Of a DNA stretch of 52,228 nt, positions 8,115 to 17,512 are shown piece after piece. Each line of letters starts with the position of its first letter. Positions within the stretch are counted from its first letter, which is position 1. A model generated the notes under the pieces. That model was not told the origin of the DNA. It worked only from the letters and a program-made list of their open reading frames with translations, and did no database searches. A program made the position numbers and the translations under genes. Source of the DNA: JBCBEX01 sp038528235 (lineage in GTDB: Bacteria; Bacteroidota; Rhodothermia; Rhodothermales; Rubricoccaceae). The stretch is from contig JBCBEX010000021.1 of assembly GCA_038528235.1 (NCBI GenBank), forward strand, positions 1 through 52,228, read 5' to 3'.

Positions 8115-8801
8115 CTAGTCGCGCGGGCGCAGTCGTTCGAGTGGCGTCGCTTCGCCCGTCGGCATGACGAGGTTGATGCGGTCCGCCGCGACGACCTCGT
8201 AGCGTGCGACCTCCCAGAGTTCGAGGCGTCCCGTGGGAAGGTCCACCGGGTCCTGATAGTCGGCAAACAGGAGGAAGTCGCCGAGCGTCAGAAAGGGCCG
8301 CGCCTCCTCGAAGCCGACGCGCAGGGTCCCATCCTCGCTGAAGACGAAGGCGAGGTCGATGGTCACGCCCGCGTCGTCGGTGACGTAGCCGATCCAGGTG
8401 CCGACGAGCGGGTCGGGCGTCGTGGTCGGCTCCGAACGGCGATAGGTCGTCGAGCCGTAGGCGGTGCTCGTAGTGAGCCGGTCGCCCTCCACGGTCACGT
8501 CCACCAGCACGTCGCCGATGCGAAGCTGGGCGCCCTCGCGCTCGTACTGCGTGGTGGTGGTCGCGGCTTGCAGGCCCGCCGACTGGGAGTCCTCCCACAC
8601 CGACGTCTCCGTCAGCGCCGAGTCCGACACGACGAGGTGGCGGTAGTAGATCGTCTGCGCTAGGATGCCGCCGCCCGCGTCATCGGGGAGCGGCGTCTCG
8701 ATGACGGTCGTGCTGTCGTTGACCCACACACCGTGCATCGCCGCGAGCGAGTCGGGCGGACTCGCTACGGCCAGCATTGTCAGGGCGAGGCTGAGGAGCA
8801 T
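8115..8801 (-). CDS. Exported protein of unknown function downstream of gcvP
   Basis: The product is 228 residues with a short N-terminal signal (MLLSLALTMLAVASPPDSLA). The mature part is beta-rich and contains two WxGY/GVW-type segments: MHGVWVNDSTTVIETPLP and LVGTWIGYVTDDAGVTIDLAFVFSEDGTLRVGF. The second resembles lipocalin-like or DUF4488-type 'LVGTW' openings, so two tandem lipocalin-like barrels are possible. The gene starts 3 bp after the gcvP stop, so co-transcription with gcvP is likely, but no functional link is known. The start codon is the first ATG of the signal sequence. Confidence 0.65.
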   Translation of the reverse strand: MLLSLALTMLAVASPPDSLAAMHGVWVNDSTTVIETPLPDDAGGGILAQTIYYRHLVVSDSALTETSVWEDSQSAGLQAATTTTQYEREGAQLRIGDVLVDVTVEGDRLTTSTAYGSTTYRRSEPTTTPDPLVGTWIGYVTDDAGVTIDLAFVFSEDGTLRVGFEEARPFLTLGDFLLFADYQDPVDLPTGRLELWEVARYEVVAADRINLVMPTGEATPLERLRPRD

Positions 8802-8804
8802 AGG

Positions 8805-11684
<2,880 letters not shown>

Positions 11685-11715
11685 CGTCCGGGGCAGGGGG
11701 CTGAGGGGATGAAGG

Positions 11716-11733
11716 TTTCAGTCAAGACTGAAA
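11716..11733. promoter_or_regulatory. Palindrome upstream of gcvP
   Basis: TTTCAGTC and GACTGAAA are perfect 8-bp inverted arms separated by AA, centred about 40 bases before the gcvP start. The minus strand reads TTGACTGAAACC across it, which could overlap a -35 element. It could be an operator for a dimeric repressor or activator. Function is inferred from position and symmetry only. Confidence 0.4.
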
Positions 11734-11815
11734 GAATGAAGCACCCCGCCGCGTGTTTCGCAAGCCGCCGCCGCTACACGGTTTCCTCGTAACGTCCGCG
11801 CCTCTACAAACCAGA

Positions 11816-11847
11816 ACGTCCGGGTGCATCGGTGTGCACCCGGACGT
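11816..11847 (-). terminator. Hairpin terminator after the 143-residue lipoprotein gene
   Basis: A perfect 13-bp stem (11816-11828 with 11835-11847) encloses a 6-base loop. On the minus strand it begins about 45 bases after the stop codon at 11892 and is followed by TCTGGTTTGT, moderately T-rich. It separates this gene from the downstream gcvP unit. Confidence 0.75.
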
Positions 11848-11891
11848 GGCTTGCAGCGGGAAGCGTGGCGCGCGTGGCATCGCGCAGGTAG

Positions 11892-12323
11892 CTACTCGGC
11901 CCCGGAGACGCCGACGGACACGATGCCGGAGTAGCCCTCAAACCGCAGCACGGCGCGGGCAGGACGGCCTGCCACGGTCTGCGCCCCCTCGGCCACGTTC
12001 TGGGCGAGGTTGCGCGCGTAGAGCACCGTTCCGTCCTCATCCAGCAGTTCAAGCGAGGCGGTGCCGCTGCTGTAGCCAACGACCGAGAGGCCGACTTGCG
12101 ACGCATCGCCGGTGAAGGTGAGGGCGTAGTCCTGCTCGAACGCGAAGTCGTCCGCCGTGACAGCGAAGCCGAAGCTGTCGGTCGTGTTGCCCACCGCAGG
12201 CGGCAAGCCCCCCGGAATTAGGTCGCCGGGCACGAGCGTTTCCGGCGTGACGAGCGAGTCGGCGCAGCCTACGTTCAGCGTGAGGGCAAACAGGGCGACA
12301 GTAAGAGCAGCGAGGCGGAGCAT
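11892..12323 (-). CDS. Small exported lipoprotein of unknown function
   Basis: The product is 143 residues, starting at the ATG at 12323 with MLRLAALTVALFALTLNVGC, a lipoprotein signal ending at cysteine 20. The mature part is low in charge and beta-rich, with TTDSFGFAVTADDFAFEQDYALTFTGDASQVGLSVVGYSSGTASLELLDEDGTVLYARNL and a final VLRFEGYSGIVSVGVSGAE. This resembles small pre-peptidase or galactose-binding-like beta sandwiches but cannot be assigned. An upstream in-frame ATG would give a basic leader inside uvrC and is rejected. It follows uvrC on the same strand by about 49 bp and is closed by the terminator at 11816-11847. Confidence 0.7.
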   Translation of the reverse strand: MLRLAALTVALFALTLNVGCADSLVTPETLVPGDLIPGGLPPAVGNTTDSFGFAVTADDFAFEQDYALTFTGDASQVGLSVVGYSSGTASLELLDEDGTVLYARNLAQNVAEGAQTVAGRPARAVLRFEGYSGIVSVGVSGAE

Positions 12324-12372
12324 AGCGATACGGGCGTAGCGTTCAAGGGTGGCTCGCCCGCAGGATACGGCA

Positions 12373-14238
12373 CTAGGCCTGATTCTCCGTACGCTCGGTC
12401 GGTGGGGCATCGAAATAGGCCCTGACCTTCCTGGCTGCCGATGGACCGACCTCGTCGGCGAGGGCTTCCTCGGAGGCGGCCTGGACACCCTTCACGCTGC
12501 CGAATGTGCTGAGCAGCTTGCGCGCGGTCTTTGGGCCGATGCCGTCGATCTCGGTGAGTTCGGTGCGGAGCGTCTTGATCGCGCGCTGCTTGCGCTGGGC
12601 CGTCACGGCGAAGCGGTGCGCCTCGTCGCGGGCGCGCTGCAACAGGCGCAGGCTGCTCGACGTGCGCGGGATCATTACCGGGTCCGACAGCCCCGGCTTG
12701 TAGACCTCCTCGAGCCGCTTGGCGAGGCTCACGATAGCGAAGCGGCCCACGACCTCGGTGCGCTTGAGCGACTCCATCACCGAACTAAGCTGCCCTTTGC
12801 CACCGTCGATGATGACGAGGTCGGGCCAGGGGCCGTTTTCCTGCACCATGCGGTTGTAGCGCCGCTCCGTCGCCTCGCGCATCGACTGGAAGTCGTCGGG
12901 CTTGCCGTCGGGGACCGAGCGGATCTTGTAGGTGCGGTAGTCGGACTTCTTCGGCTTGCCGTCCTCGAAGACGACGCAGCTTGCCACGGTGCCGGTACCG
13001 CCCAGGTGCGAAATGTCGAAGCACTCGATGCGGCGGGGCGGCTTCTTGAGGCCGAGGTCGCGCTGGAGGGCGGTGACGCTGCGCGGGATGCGCTCCTCGC
13101 CGCGGGCGATCTTCTGCCGCTTCCACTCCCCCAGCAACAGGTCGGCGTTGGCCTCGACCATCCGCATGAGGCTCGCCTTCTCGCCACGCGCGGGCGTCTT
13201 GAGCGGCACCTTCTTGCCGCGCCCCTCGCGCAGCACCGCCTCGATGGGATCGGGCGCCTCGACGTCGTGCGAGAGGTAGACCTCGTCGGGGAAGAACGTC
13301 GCGTCGGCGTAGTGCGCCTCGACGAAACGCTGCATTAGCTCGGTGTCCTCCACGCCCTCGAAGCGGCGCAGGATCTTGTGCTGGCGGCCGATGATCTTGC
13401 CTTCGCGCACCTTGAAGAGCACGCCCACGGCCGCGTCGTCCTCGCGGTCGATGGCGAGCGCAAACAGGTCGCGGTCTACCTCCTCGGTGGTGACGACCTT
13501 CTGCTTCTCGGCGTACTTCTGGAGCGCCCGCATCCGGTCGCGCAGTTCGGCGGCGCGCTCGAAGTCCTTCGCCACGGCCGCCGCCTGCATCTCGTCTTTG
13601 ACGATGCCCACGAGCGCCTTCGTCTTGCCATTCAGCAGCTGCCGGATTTGGTCGATGGCGGCGTCGTACTCCTCCTCGGCCTGGTATCCGGCGCAGGGGC
13701 CCTTGCAGTTCTGGATGTGGTACTCCAGGCACGGCTCGAACTTGCCGGCCTCGACGTTGCCCTTCGAGAGCCGCAGCGAGCACGTGCGCAACTTGAAGAG
13801 GTCCTTGATCGTCTTGAGCATCAGCTTCAGCGCCTTGCCGTCGGTGTACGGGCCGAAGTACTCCGAGCCGTCCTTGCGCACCGTCCGCGTGGGAAAGACG
13901 CGCGGGAAGCGCTCGCGCTTGATGCAGATGTAGGGGTAGGTCTTGTCGTCTTTGAGGTTGACGTTGTAGCGCGGCTGGTGGCGCTTGATGAGGTTGTTTT
14001 CGAGGATGAGCGCCTCGGCCTCGGTGTCCGTGACGATGACCTCGACGTCGACGATTTTGGAGACGAGGATGCGTAGGCGCGCATCGCGAGGGCGCGACTC
14101 CTGGAAGTAGCTCCGTACGCGGGTGCGGAGGTTCTTGGCCTTGCCGACGTAGAGGATCGTGCCCCCGGCATCTTTGTGCTGGTAGACGCCCGGCTGCGTC
14201 GGCAGGTGGGCGAGCTTCTCGGCGAGCGCGTCGGTCAT
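12373..14238 (-). CDS. uvrC: Excinuclease ABC subunit C
   Basis: UvrC makes the 3' and 5' incisions around bulky DNA lesions after UvrA/UvrB recognition. The 621-residue protein begins MTDALAEKLAHLPTQPGVYQHKDAGGTILYVGKAKNLRTRVRSYF, the GIY-YIG nuclease domain with its YVGK core. A UVR motif (KDEMQAAAVAKDFERAAELRDRM) near residue 210 binds UvrB. The RNase H-like 5' nuclease domain contains RIECFDISHLGGTGTVAS and LVIIDGGKGQL. The C-terminus has the helix-hairpin-helix repeats IDGIGPKTARKLLSTFGSVKGV. The start at 14238 is chosen because upstream in-frame codons fall inside a dispersed palindromic repeat (14256-14348) and lack homology. Confidence 0.97.
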   Translation of the reverse strand: MTDALAEKLAHLPTQPGVYQHKDAGGTILYVGKAKNLRTRVRSYFQESRPRDARLRILVSKIVDVEVIVTDTEAEALILENNLIKRHQPRYNVNLKDDKTYPYICIKRERFPRVFPTRTVRKDGSEYFGPYTDGKALKLMLKTIKDLFKLRTCSLRLSKGNVEAGKFEPCLEYHIQNCKGPCAGYQAEEEYDAAIDQIRQLLNGKTKALVGIVKDEMQAAAVAKDFERAAELRDRMRALQKYAEKQKVVTTEEVDRDLFALAIDREDDAAVGVLFKVREGKIIGRQHKILRRFEGVEDTELMQRFVEAHYADATFFPDEVYLSHDVEAPDPIEAVLREGRGKKVPLKTPARGEKASLMRMVEANADLLLGEWKRQKIARGEERIPRSVTALQRDLGLKKPPRRIECFDISHLGGTGTVASCVVFEDGKPKKSDYRTYKIRSVPDGKPDDFQSMREATERRYNRMVQENGPWPDLVIIDGGKGQLSSVMESLKRTEVVGRFAIVSLAKRLEEVYKPGLSDPVMIPRTSSSLRLLQRARDEAHRFAVTAQRKQRAIKTLRTELTEIDGIGPKTARKLLSTFGSVKGVQAASEEALADEVGPSAARKVRAYFDAPPTERTENQA

Positions 14239-14255
14239 GGAGGAAGAAGTGAGGT

Positions 14256-14348
14256 GGCTCCCCTCGCTTGACACGCCTACGACGGCGGTCAAGCTGTCCC
14301 CCTCATCAGAGACGCACGCGGAGACGACGTAGGGACGGGGGGAGCGAC
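14256..14348 (-). repeat. Dispersed palindromic element, copy 1 (about 93 bp)
   Basis: Read on the minus strand it begins GTCGCTCCCCCCG, contains TGAGGGGGACAGCTTGA and CGCC..GGCGTGTCAAGCG, and ends AGGGGAGCC. It matches the elements at 17138-17253 and 48853-48971 but lacks the left arm of their central CTGTCCCCCTCA hairpin. It sits just upstream of uvrC. The rest of 14239-14546 shows no gene or clear promoter. Confidence 0.75.
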
Positions 14349-14546
14349 ACGGTTACGAATCCACCTATGTACGCCCGACCCCATGACTGCGTTCAGTCAG
14401 AGGGGCACGGTGAAGGGGCATGACAAAGCATGGTGGCCAAACGCAGCACGGTTGCGCTGCGGGAACGGCCCAGCGCACGCGCAGGGGCGCGGCGAGGTCT
14501 TGGCGCGAGAAGGCACCAACGCTCCTCTCGCTTCCCTCCTGTTTCC

Positions 14547-15713
14547 ATGCGCTTGCTCGGTACCGCCGACCTCCGCCTCGCCGCCGCCCGCCTCGTGCTC
14601 CGCCTTGCCCTCCTGGTCGCCCTCGTCCTGACGCTCCCGGCGTGCGCGCAGCACGATTTCTTCGTGCTCGGCTACCACCCCTACTGGATGGGCGACGCCT
14701 ACGAGCACGCGCGCCTCGACGCGATCGACGAACTGCTCTACTTCGAACTCGCCATCGAGGCGAATGGGACGTTTGCGAACACGCACGGCTGGGAGGACCG
14801 CGGCGTGCGCATGGTCGAGACGGCGCACCGCAGCGCCACGCGAGCCGCGCCGTCGCTGACGCTCTTCGACGCGGCGGTCTTCACGAAGCTGTTCACCAAC
14901 CCCGCGTCCGTCGAGCGGCTGCTCCAGGGCACCCTCGCCGCTGTCCGCGCCGCCAATGCCGACGGTGTCCACCTCGACATCGAGCTCTTCGAGCCCGTCC
15001 CGCCCGAGGCGCGCGACGCCTACACGCGCTTCGTCGCCGACCTCAGCCGCACGCTCGGGACCGGCTACACCGTCACTGTCTTCACGCTCGCCCTCGACCC
15101 CGCCGATGCCTACGACGAGGTGGGCCTCGCCGAGGCCGCCGACTACCTCGTCGTGCAGGGCTACGACCTCCATCACCAGCACGGCGACACCGCCGGGCCT
15201 ATCTCGGCGCTGCGCGGCTGGGGCCGCCTCAACTGGCACGCCGTCCTCGACCGCTACGACCAACTGCGCGTCCCGCGTCGCCAACTCGTGATGGCCGTGC
15301 CCTACTTCGGCTACGAGTGGCCCACCGTCACCGGCGAACCCGGCGCGGCCACGACCGGCCCCGGCGAGATCGTCGCCTATGCGCCCATCTCGGCCCGCGT
15401 GCCGGAAATCCCCGGCTCGGCCGTCCAGCGCGCCGCCGCGTTCGGGATGCGCCGCGACCCCGTCAGCGGCTCGCCGTTCTACGCCTACCGCGACGCCGAA
15501 GGCCAGTGGCGGCAGGGGTGGTACGAGGACATCGTGAGCCTCACTGAGAAGTTTGACTTCGTCAAACGCAAGCAACTCGGCGGGATCGCCATCTTCCCAC
15601 TCGGCTACGACGGCGGCGAACTCACGGCGGCTGTCGTGGACGCCTTTCCAGTCGCTCAGCGCACGCAACTCCCACGTCCCGCAGGCGATGCCGTGGCGGT
15701 CGCGCAGCCGTGA
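14547..15713 (+). CDS. Exported GH18-like glycoside hydrolase
   Basis: This is a 388-residue secreted protein of the glycoside hydrolase 18 superfamily, which cleaves chitin, peptidoglycan or related N-acetylglucosamine polymers. The ATG at 14547 opens a signal peptide ending LVALVLTLPACAQ. The cysteine could make it a lipoprotein (LPAC). The mature chain begins FVLGYHPYWMGDAYEHARLDAIDELLYF, typical of YaaH/YdhD-like members. The catalytic DGxxxDxE motif is intact as DGVHLDIE at residues 139-146, with Glu146 the expected acid. Later segments VVQGYDLHH and MAVPYFGYEW are the usual barrel strands. Spore or wall hydrolase-like activity is known for the family; the substrate here is not known. 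Confidence 0.85.
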   Translation: MRLLGTADLRLAAARLVLRLALLVALVLTLPACAQHDFFVLGYHPYWMGDAYEHARLDAIDELLYFELAIEANGTFANTHGWEDRGVRMVETAHRSATRAAPSLTLFDAAVFTKLFTNPASVERLLQGTLAAVRAANADGVHLDIELFEPVPPEARDAYTRFVADLSRTLGTGYTVTVFTLALDPADAYDEVGLAEAADYLVVQGYDLHHQHGDTAGPISALRGWGRLNWHAVLDRYDQLRVPRRQLVMAVPYFGYEWPTVTGEPGAATTGPGEIVAYAPISARVPEIPGSAVQRAAAFGMRRDPVSGSPFYAYRDAEGQWRQGWYEDIVSLTEKFDFVKRKQLGGIAIFPLGYDGGELTAAVVDAFPVAQRTQLPRPAGDAVAVAQP

Positions 15714-15779
15714 TCGGTTCGAACTTGTGGACGGGGTGGACGTTCTGAGCGCGCCACCCTCACTCGCCGCCCGACAGCC

Positions 15780-16241
15780 GTGAAGCTCAACGATCTCATC
15801 CACCAGGCCCACTTCCGCACCCCCGCGCTGGAGACGCTGCTCAGCGTCATGGTGACGCACAGCTACGTCCAGGGCGAGCTGCAGAGCGTGATGCAGCAGG
15901 AGGGCCTGACGCACGCGCAGTACAACGTCCTCCGCATCCTGCGTGGCGCCGAGACCGACCGCGTCCCGTGCGCCTACATCGGCGAGCGGCTCCTCGACCG
16001 GACGCCCGACGTGACGCGCCTCCTCGCCCGCCTCGAAGCGAACGGCTACGTCAAACGACGCCGTGCTGACTACGACCGCCGCGTCGTCGAGGTCGGCATC
16101 ACCGACGTAGGACGGGAGGTTCTCGGGCGCCTCGACGGCCCTGTGGACACGCGCATTTCTTCCCTCACGCAGCACCTCACGGAGGACGAACTCCACACGC
16201 TCTCGCACCTCCTCGAAAAGCTCCGCGCCGACCAAGTGTGA
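15780..16241 (+). CDS. MarR-family transcriptional regulator
   Basis: This is a 153-residue winged-helix regulator that starts at GTG. The recognition region reads LTHAQYNVLRILRGAETDRVPCAYIGERLLDRTPDVTRLLARLEANGYVKRRRADYDRRVVEVGITDVGREVL, matching the MarR helix-turn-helix and basic wing (DRR). N- and C-terminal helices form the dimer interface. It follows the GH18-like gene by 66 bp on the same strand and is convergent with the sirtuin gene 9 bp away. No divergently transcribed partner suggests a target. MarR proteins usually respond to small aromatic ligands or redox; nothing here fixes the ligand. Confidence 0.9.
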   Translation: MKLNDLIHQAHFRTPALETLLSVMVTHSYVQGELQSVMQQEGLTHAQYNVLRILRGAETDRVPCAYIGERLLDRTPDVTRLLARLEANGYVKRRRADYDRRVVEVGITDVGREVLGRLDGPVDTRISSLTQHLTEDELHTLSHLLEKLRADQV

Positions 16242-16250
16242 CGCACGCGG

Positions 16251-17120
16251 CTAGGCGAGCAGTCGGCTCGCAAGCGCGGGGAGCGTCGTTCCGAGCGGTG
16301 CGTCGAGAGCGACGGCAGCGTGACGGTGCCCGCGCGTGTCGCCGAGCGTGACGATGGCGATGGGCGTGTCCGCCTTGTCGGCCTGCCGCACGAAACGGTA
16401 ACCGCTGTAGACGGCGAGGCTCGACCCGACCACGAGCAGCGCGTCGGCGTCCGCGACGAGGGCCTGCGCCTGCGCGACGCGAGGTTTCGGGACCGATTCG
16501 CCGAAGAAGACCACGTCGGGCTTGAGTGCGCCGTCGCATGCGGGGCACGACGGCGGGACGAAGCGCGCGACGGCTTCGTCAGCCAACTCGAAGTCGCCGT
16601 CGGGCGCGAGCAGGTCGGCGTCGAACGGTTCGAGATGGCCCGGATTCACCTCGGCGATCCAGCGCTGTACGTCGGCGCGAGGGTGGATACGCTGGCAGGC
16701 GAGGCACACCACGTCGGCCAGCCGCCCGTGCAGGTCGATGACCGGTGCATGCCTGCCCGCGCCTTCCATCACCCGCGCGGCGCGGTCGAGGCCGTCGACG
16801 TTCTGCGTGATGGTGCCCGTGAGGCGGCCTGCGGCGTCGAGGCGGGCGAGCGCGCGGTGCCCAGCGTTGGGCTGCGCCTGCGCGACGCGCGGCCATCCTC
16901 GGCTCGCCCGCGCCCAGTAGCGCTGCCGGGCGGTGGCGCTCCGCACGAAGTCGTCGTACTGGATCGGGCTCCGCTTCCGGTGCCGTGTGCCTGGACCTCG
17001 GTAGTCCGGGATGCCCGAGTCCGTCGAGAGCCCCGCGCCGACGAGCACGGCGATCCGACGGTCGCGGAGCAGGTCCACGAGCGCGTCGAGGGTGGTGGCG
17101 GGTGCGGTTGTTGGGAGCAT
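16251..17120 (-). CDS. Sir2-family NAD-dependent protein deacylase
   Basis: The 289-residue sirtuin removes acyl groups from lysine using NAD. The NAD-binding motif is VGAGLSTDSGIPDYRGPG near residue 27-45, followed by TITQNVDGLDRAA and the catalytic histidine in VIDLHGRL. Two zinc-binding pairs, CLAC and CPAC, flank a longer-than-usual insert (about 50 residues) containing IHPRADVQRWIAEVNPGHLEPFDADLLAPDGDFEL. C-terminal VVFFGESVP and LLVVGSSLAVYSGYRFV are canonical. The overall pattern is closest to the SIRT4-like (class II) group. It is convergent with the MarR gene; its upstream region holds a palindromic element beginning at 17138. Confidence 0.93.
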   Translation of the reverse strand: MLPTTAPATTLDALVDLLRDRRIAVLVGAGLSTDSGIPDYRGPGTRHRKRSPIQYDDFVRSATARQRYWARASRGWPRVAQAQPNAGHRALARLDAAGRLTGTITQNVDGLDRAARVMEGAGRHAPVIDLHGRLADVVCLACQRIHPRADVQRWIAEVNPGHLEPFDADLLAPDGDFELADEAVARFVPPSCPACDGALKPDVVFFGESVPKPRVAQAQALVADADALLVVGSSLAVYSGYRFVRQADKADTPIAIVTLGDTRGHRHAAVALDAPLGTTLPALASRLLA

Positions 17121-17137
17121 AAGAGATTGAGGCGGGG

Positions 17138-17253
17138 CGGCTCCCCCCGTTTTGGTTGACGGTCGCGATGCTCCCAGTCAACCAAAACTGTCCCCCTCAC
17201 AGGTGAGGGGGACAGCTTGAGCGCCGTCCAGGCGTGTCAAGCGGGGGGAGCCG
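17138..17253. repeat. Dispersed palindromic element, copy 2 (116 bp, most complete)
   Basis: The ends are perfect 12-bp inverted repeats (CGGCTCCCCCCG at the left). Inside are two further hairpins: TTTTGGTTGAC/GTCAACCAAAA (17150-17160 with 17177-17187) and a 13-bp stem CTGTCCCCCTCAC/GTGAGGGGGACAG (17188-17200 with 17203-17215). A GGCGTGTCAAGCG tail leads into the right terminus. No coding capacity. Copies 1 and 3 share the ends and the CTGTCCCCCT stem region but not the TTTTGGTTGAC hairpin. Confidence 0.85.
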
Positions 17254-17390
17254 ATCAGCCGCTTGCATCCCCCACGCGGCGCGGCGTTCCGCGCGCCTTT
17301 TCCCCCAATCTCCCGCGCGGTGGCGGAGCGCCAGAGACGGTGCGGCGTAGCTTGTTGGCTGTAAGATTTGTCTTCGTTTCCACCTCCACC

Positions 17391-17456
17391 GTCATCCCCG
17401 CGTAGGCGGGGATCCATGCGGTCCACCGTATAGATTCCCGCAGTCGCGGGAATGAC
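17391..17456. repeat. REP-like inverted pair before alaS
   Basis: GTCATCCCCGCG with GCGGGGATCCA (17391-17416) faces a related unit in opposite orientation (17431-17456, minus strand GTCATTCCCGCG). Each unit is itself a small hairpin. A similar pair occurs at 46278-46362. These resemble REP/BIME elements found between genes in many bacteria. The whole gap 17121-17512 holds only this and copy 2 of the palindromic element. Confidence 0.8.
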
Positions 17457-17512
17457 TCGATGGGGACACGAGAGACGGCATTGTATCTCCTCGCTTGCTG
17501 CTCGCCGCTCCC

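Noticed and set aside
11685..11815. Glycine riboswitch upstream of gcvP
   Set aside because: The leader between the terminator and the start is short and lacks the tandem aptamer core; only a small palindrome is visible.
14349..14372. Possible tRNA T-arm (ggttacgaatcc)
   Set aside because: No acceptor, anticodon or D-arm can be built around it, and the T-loop has an extra base.
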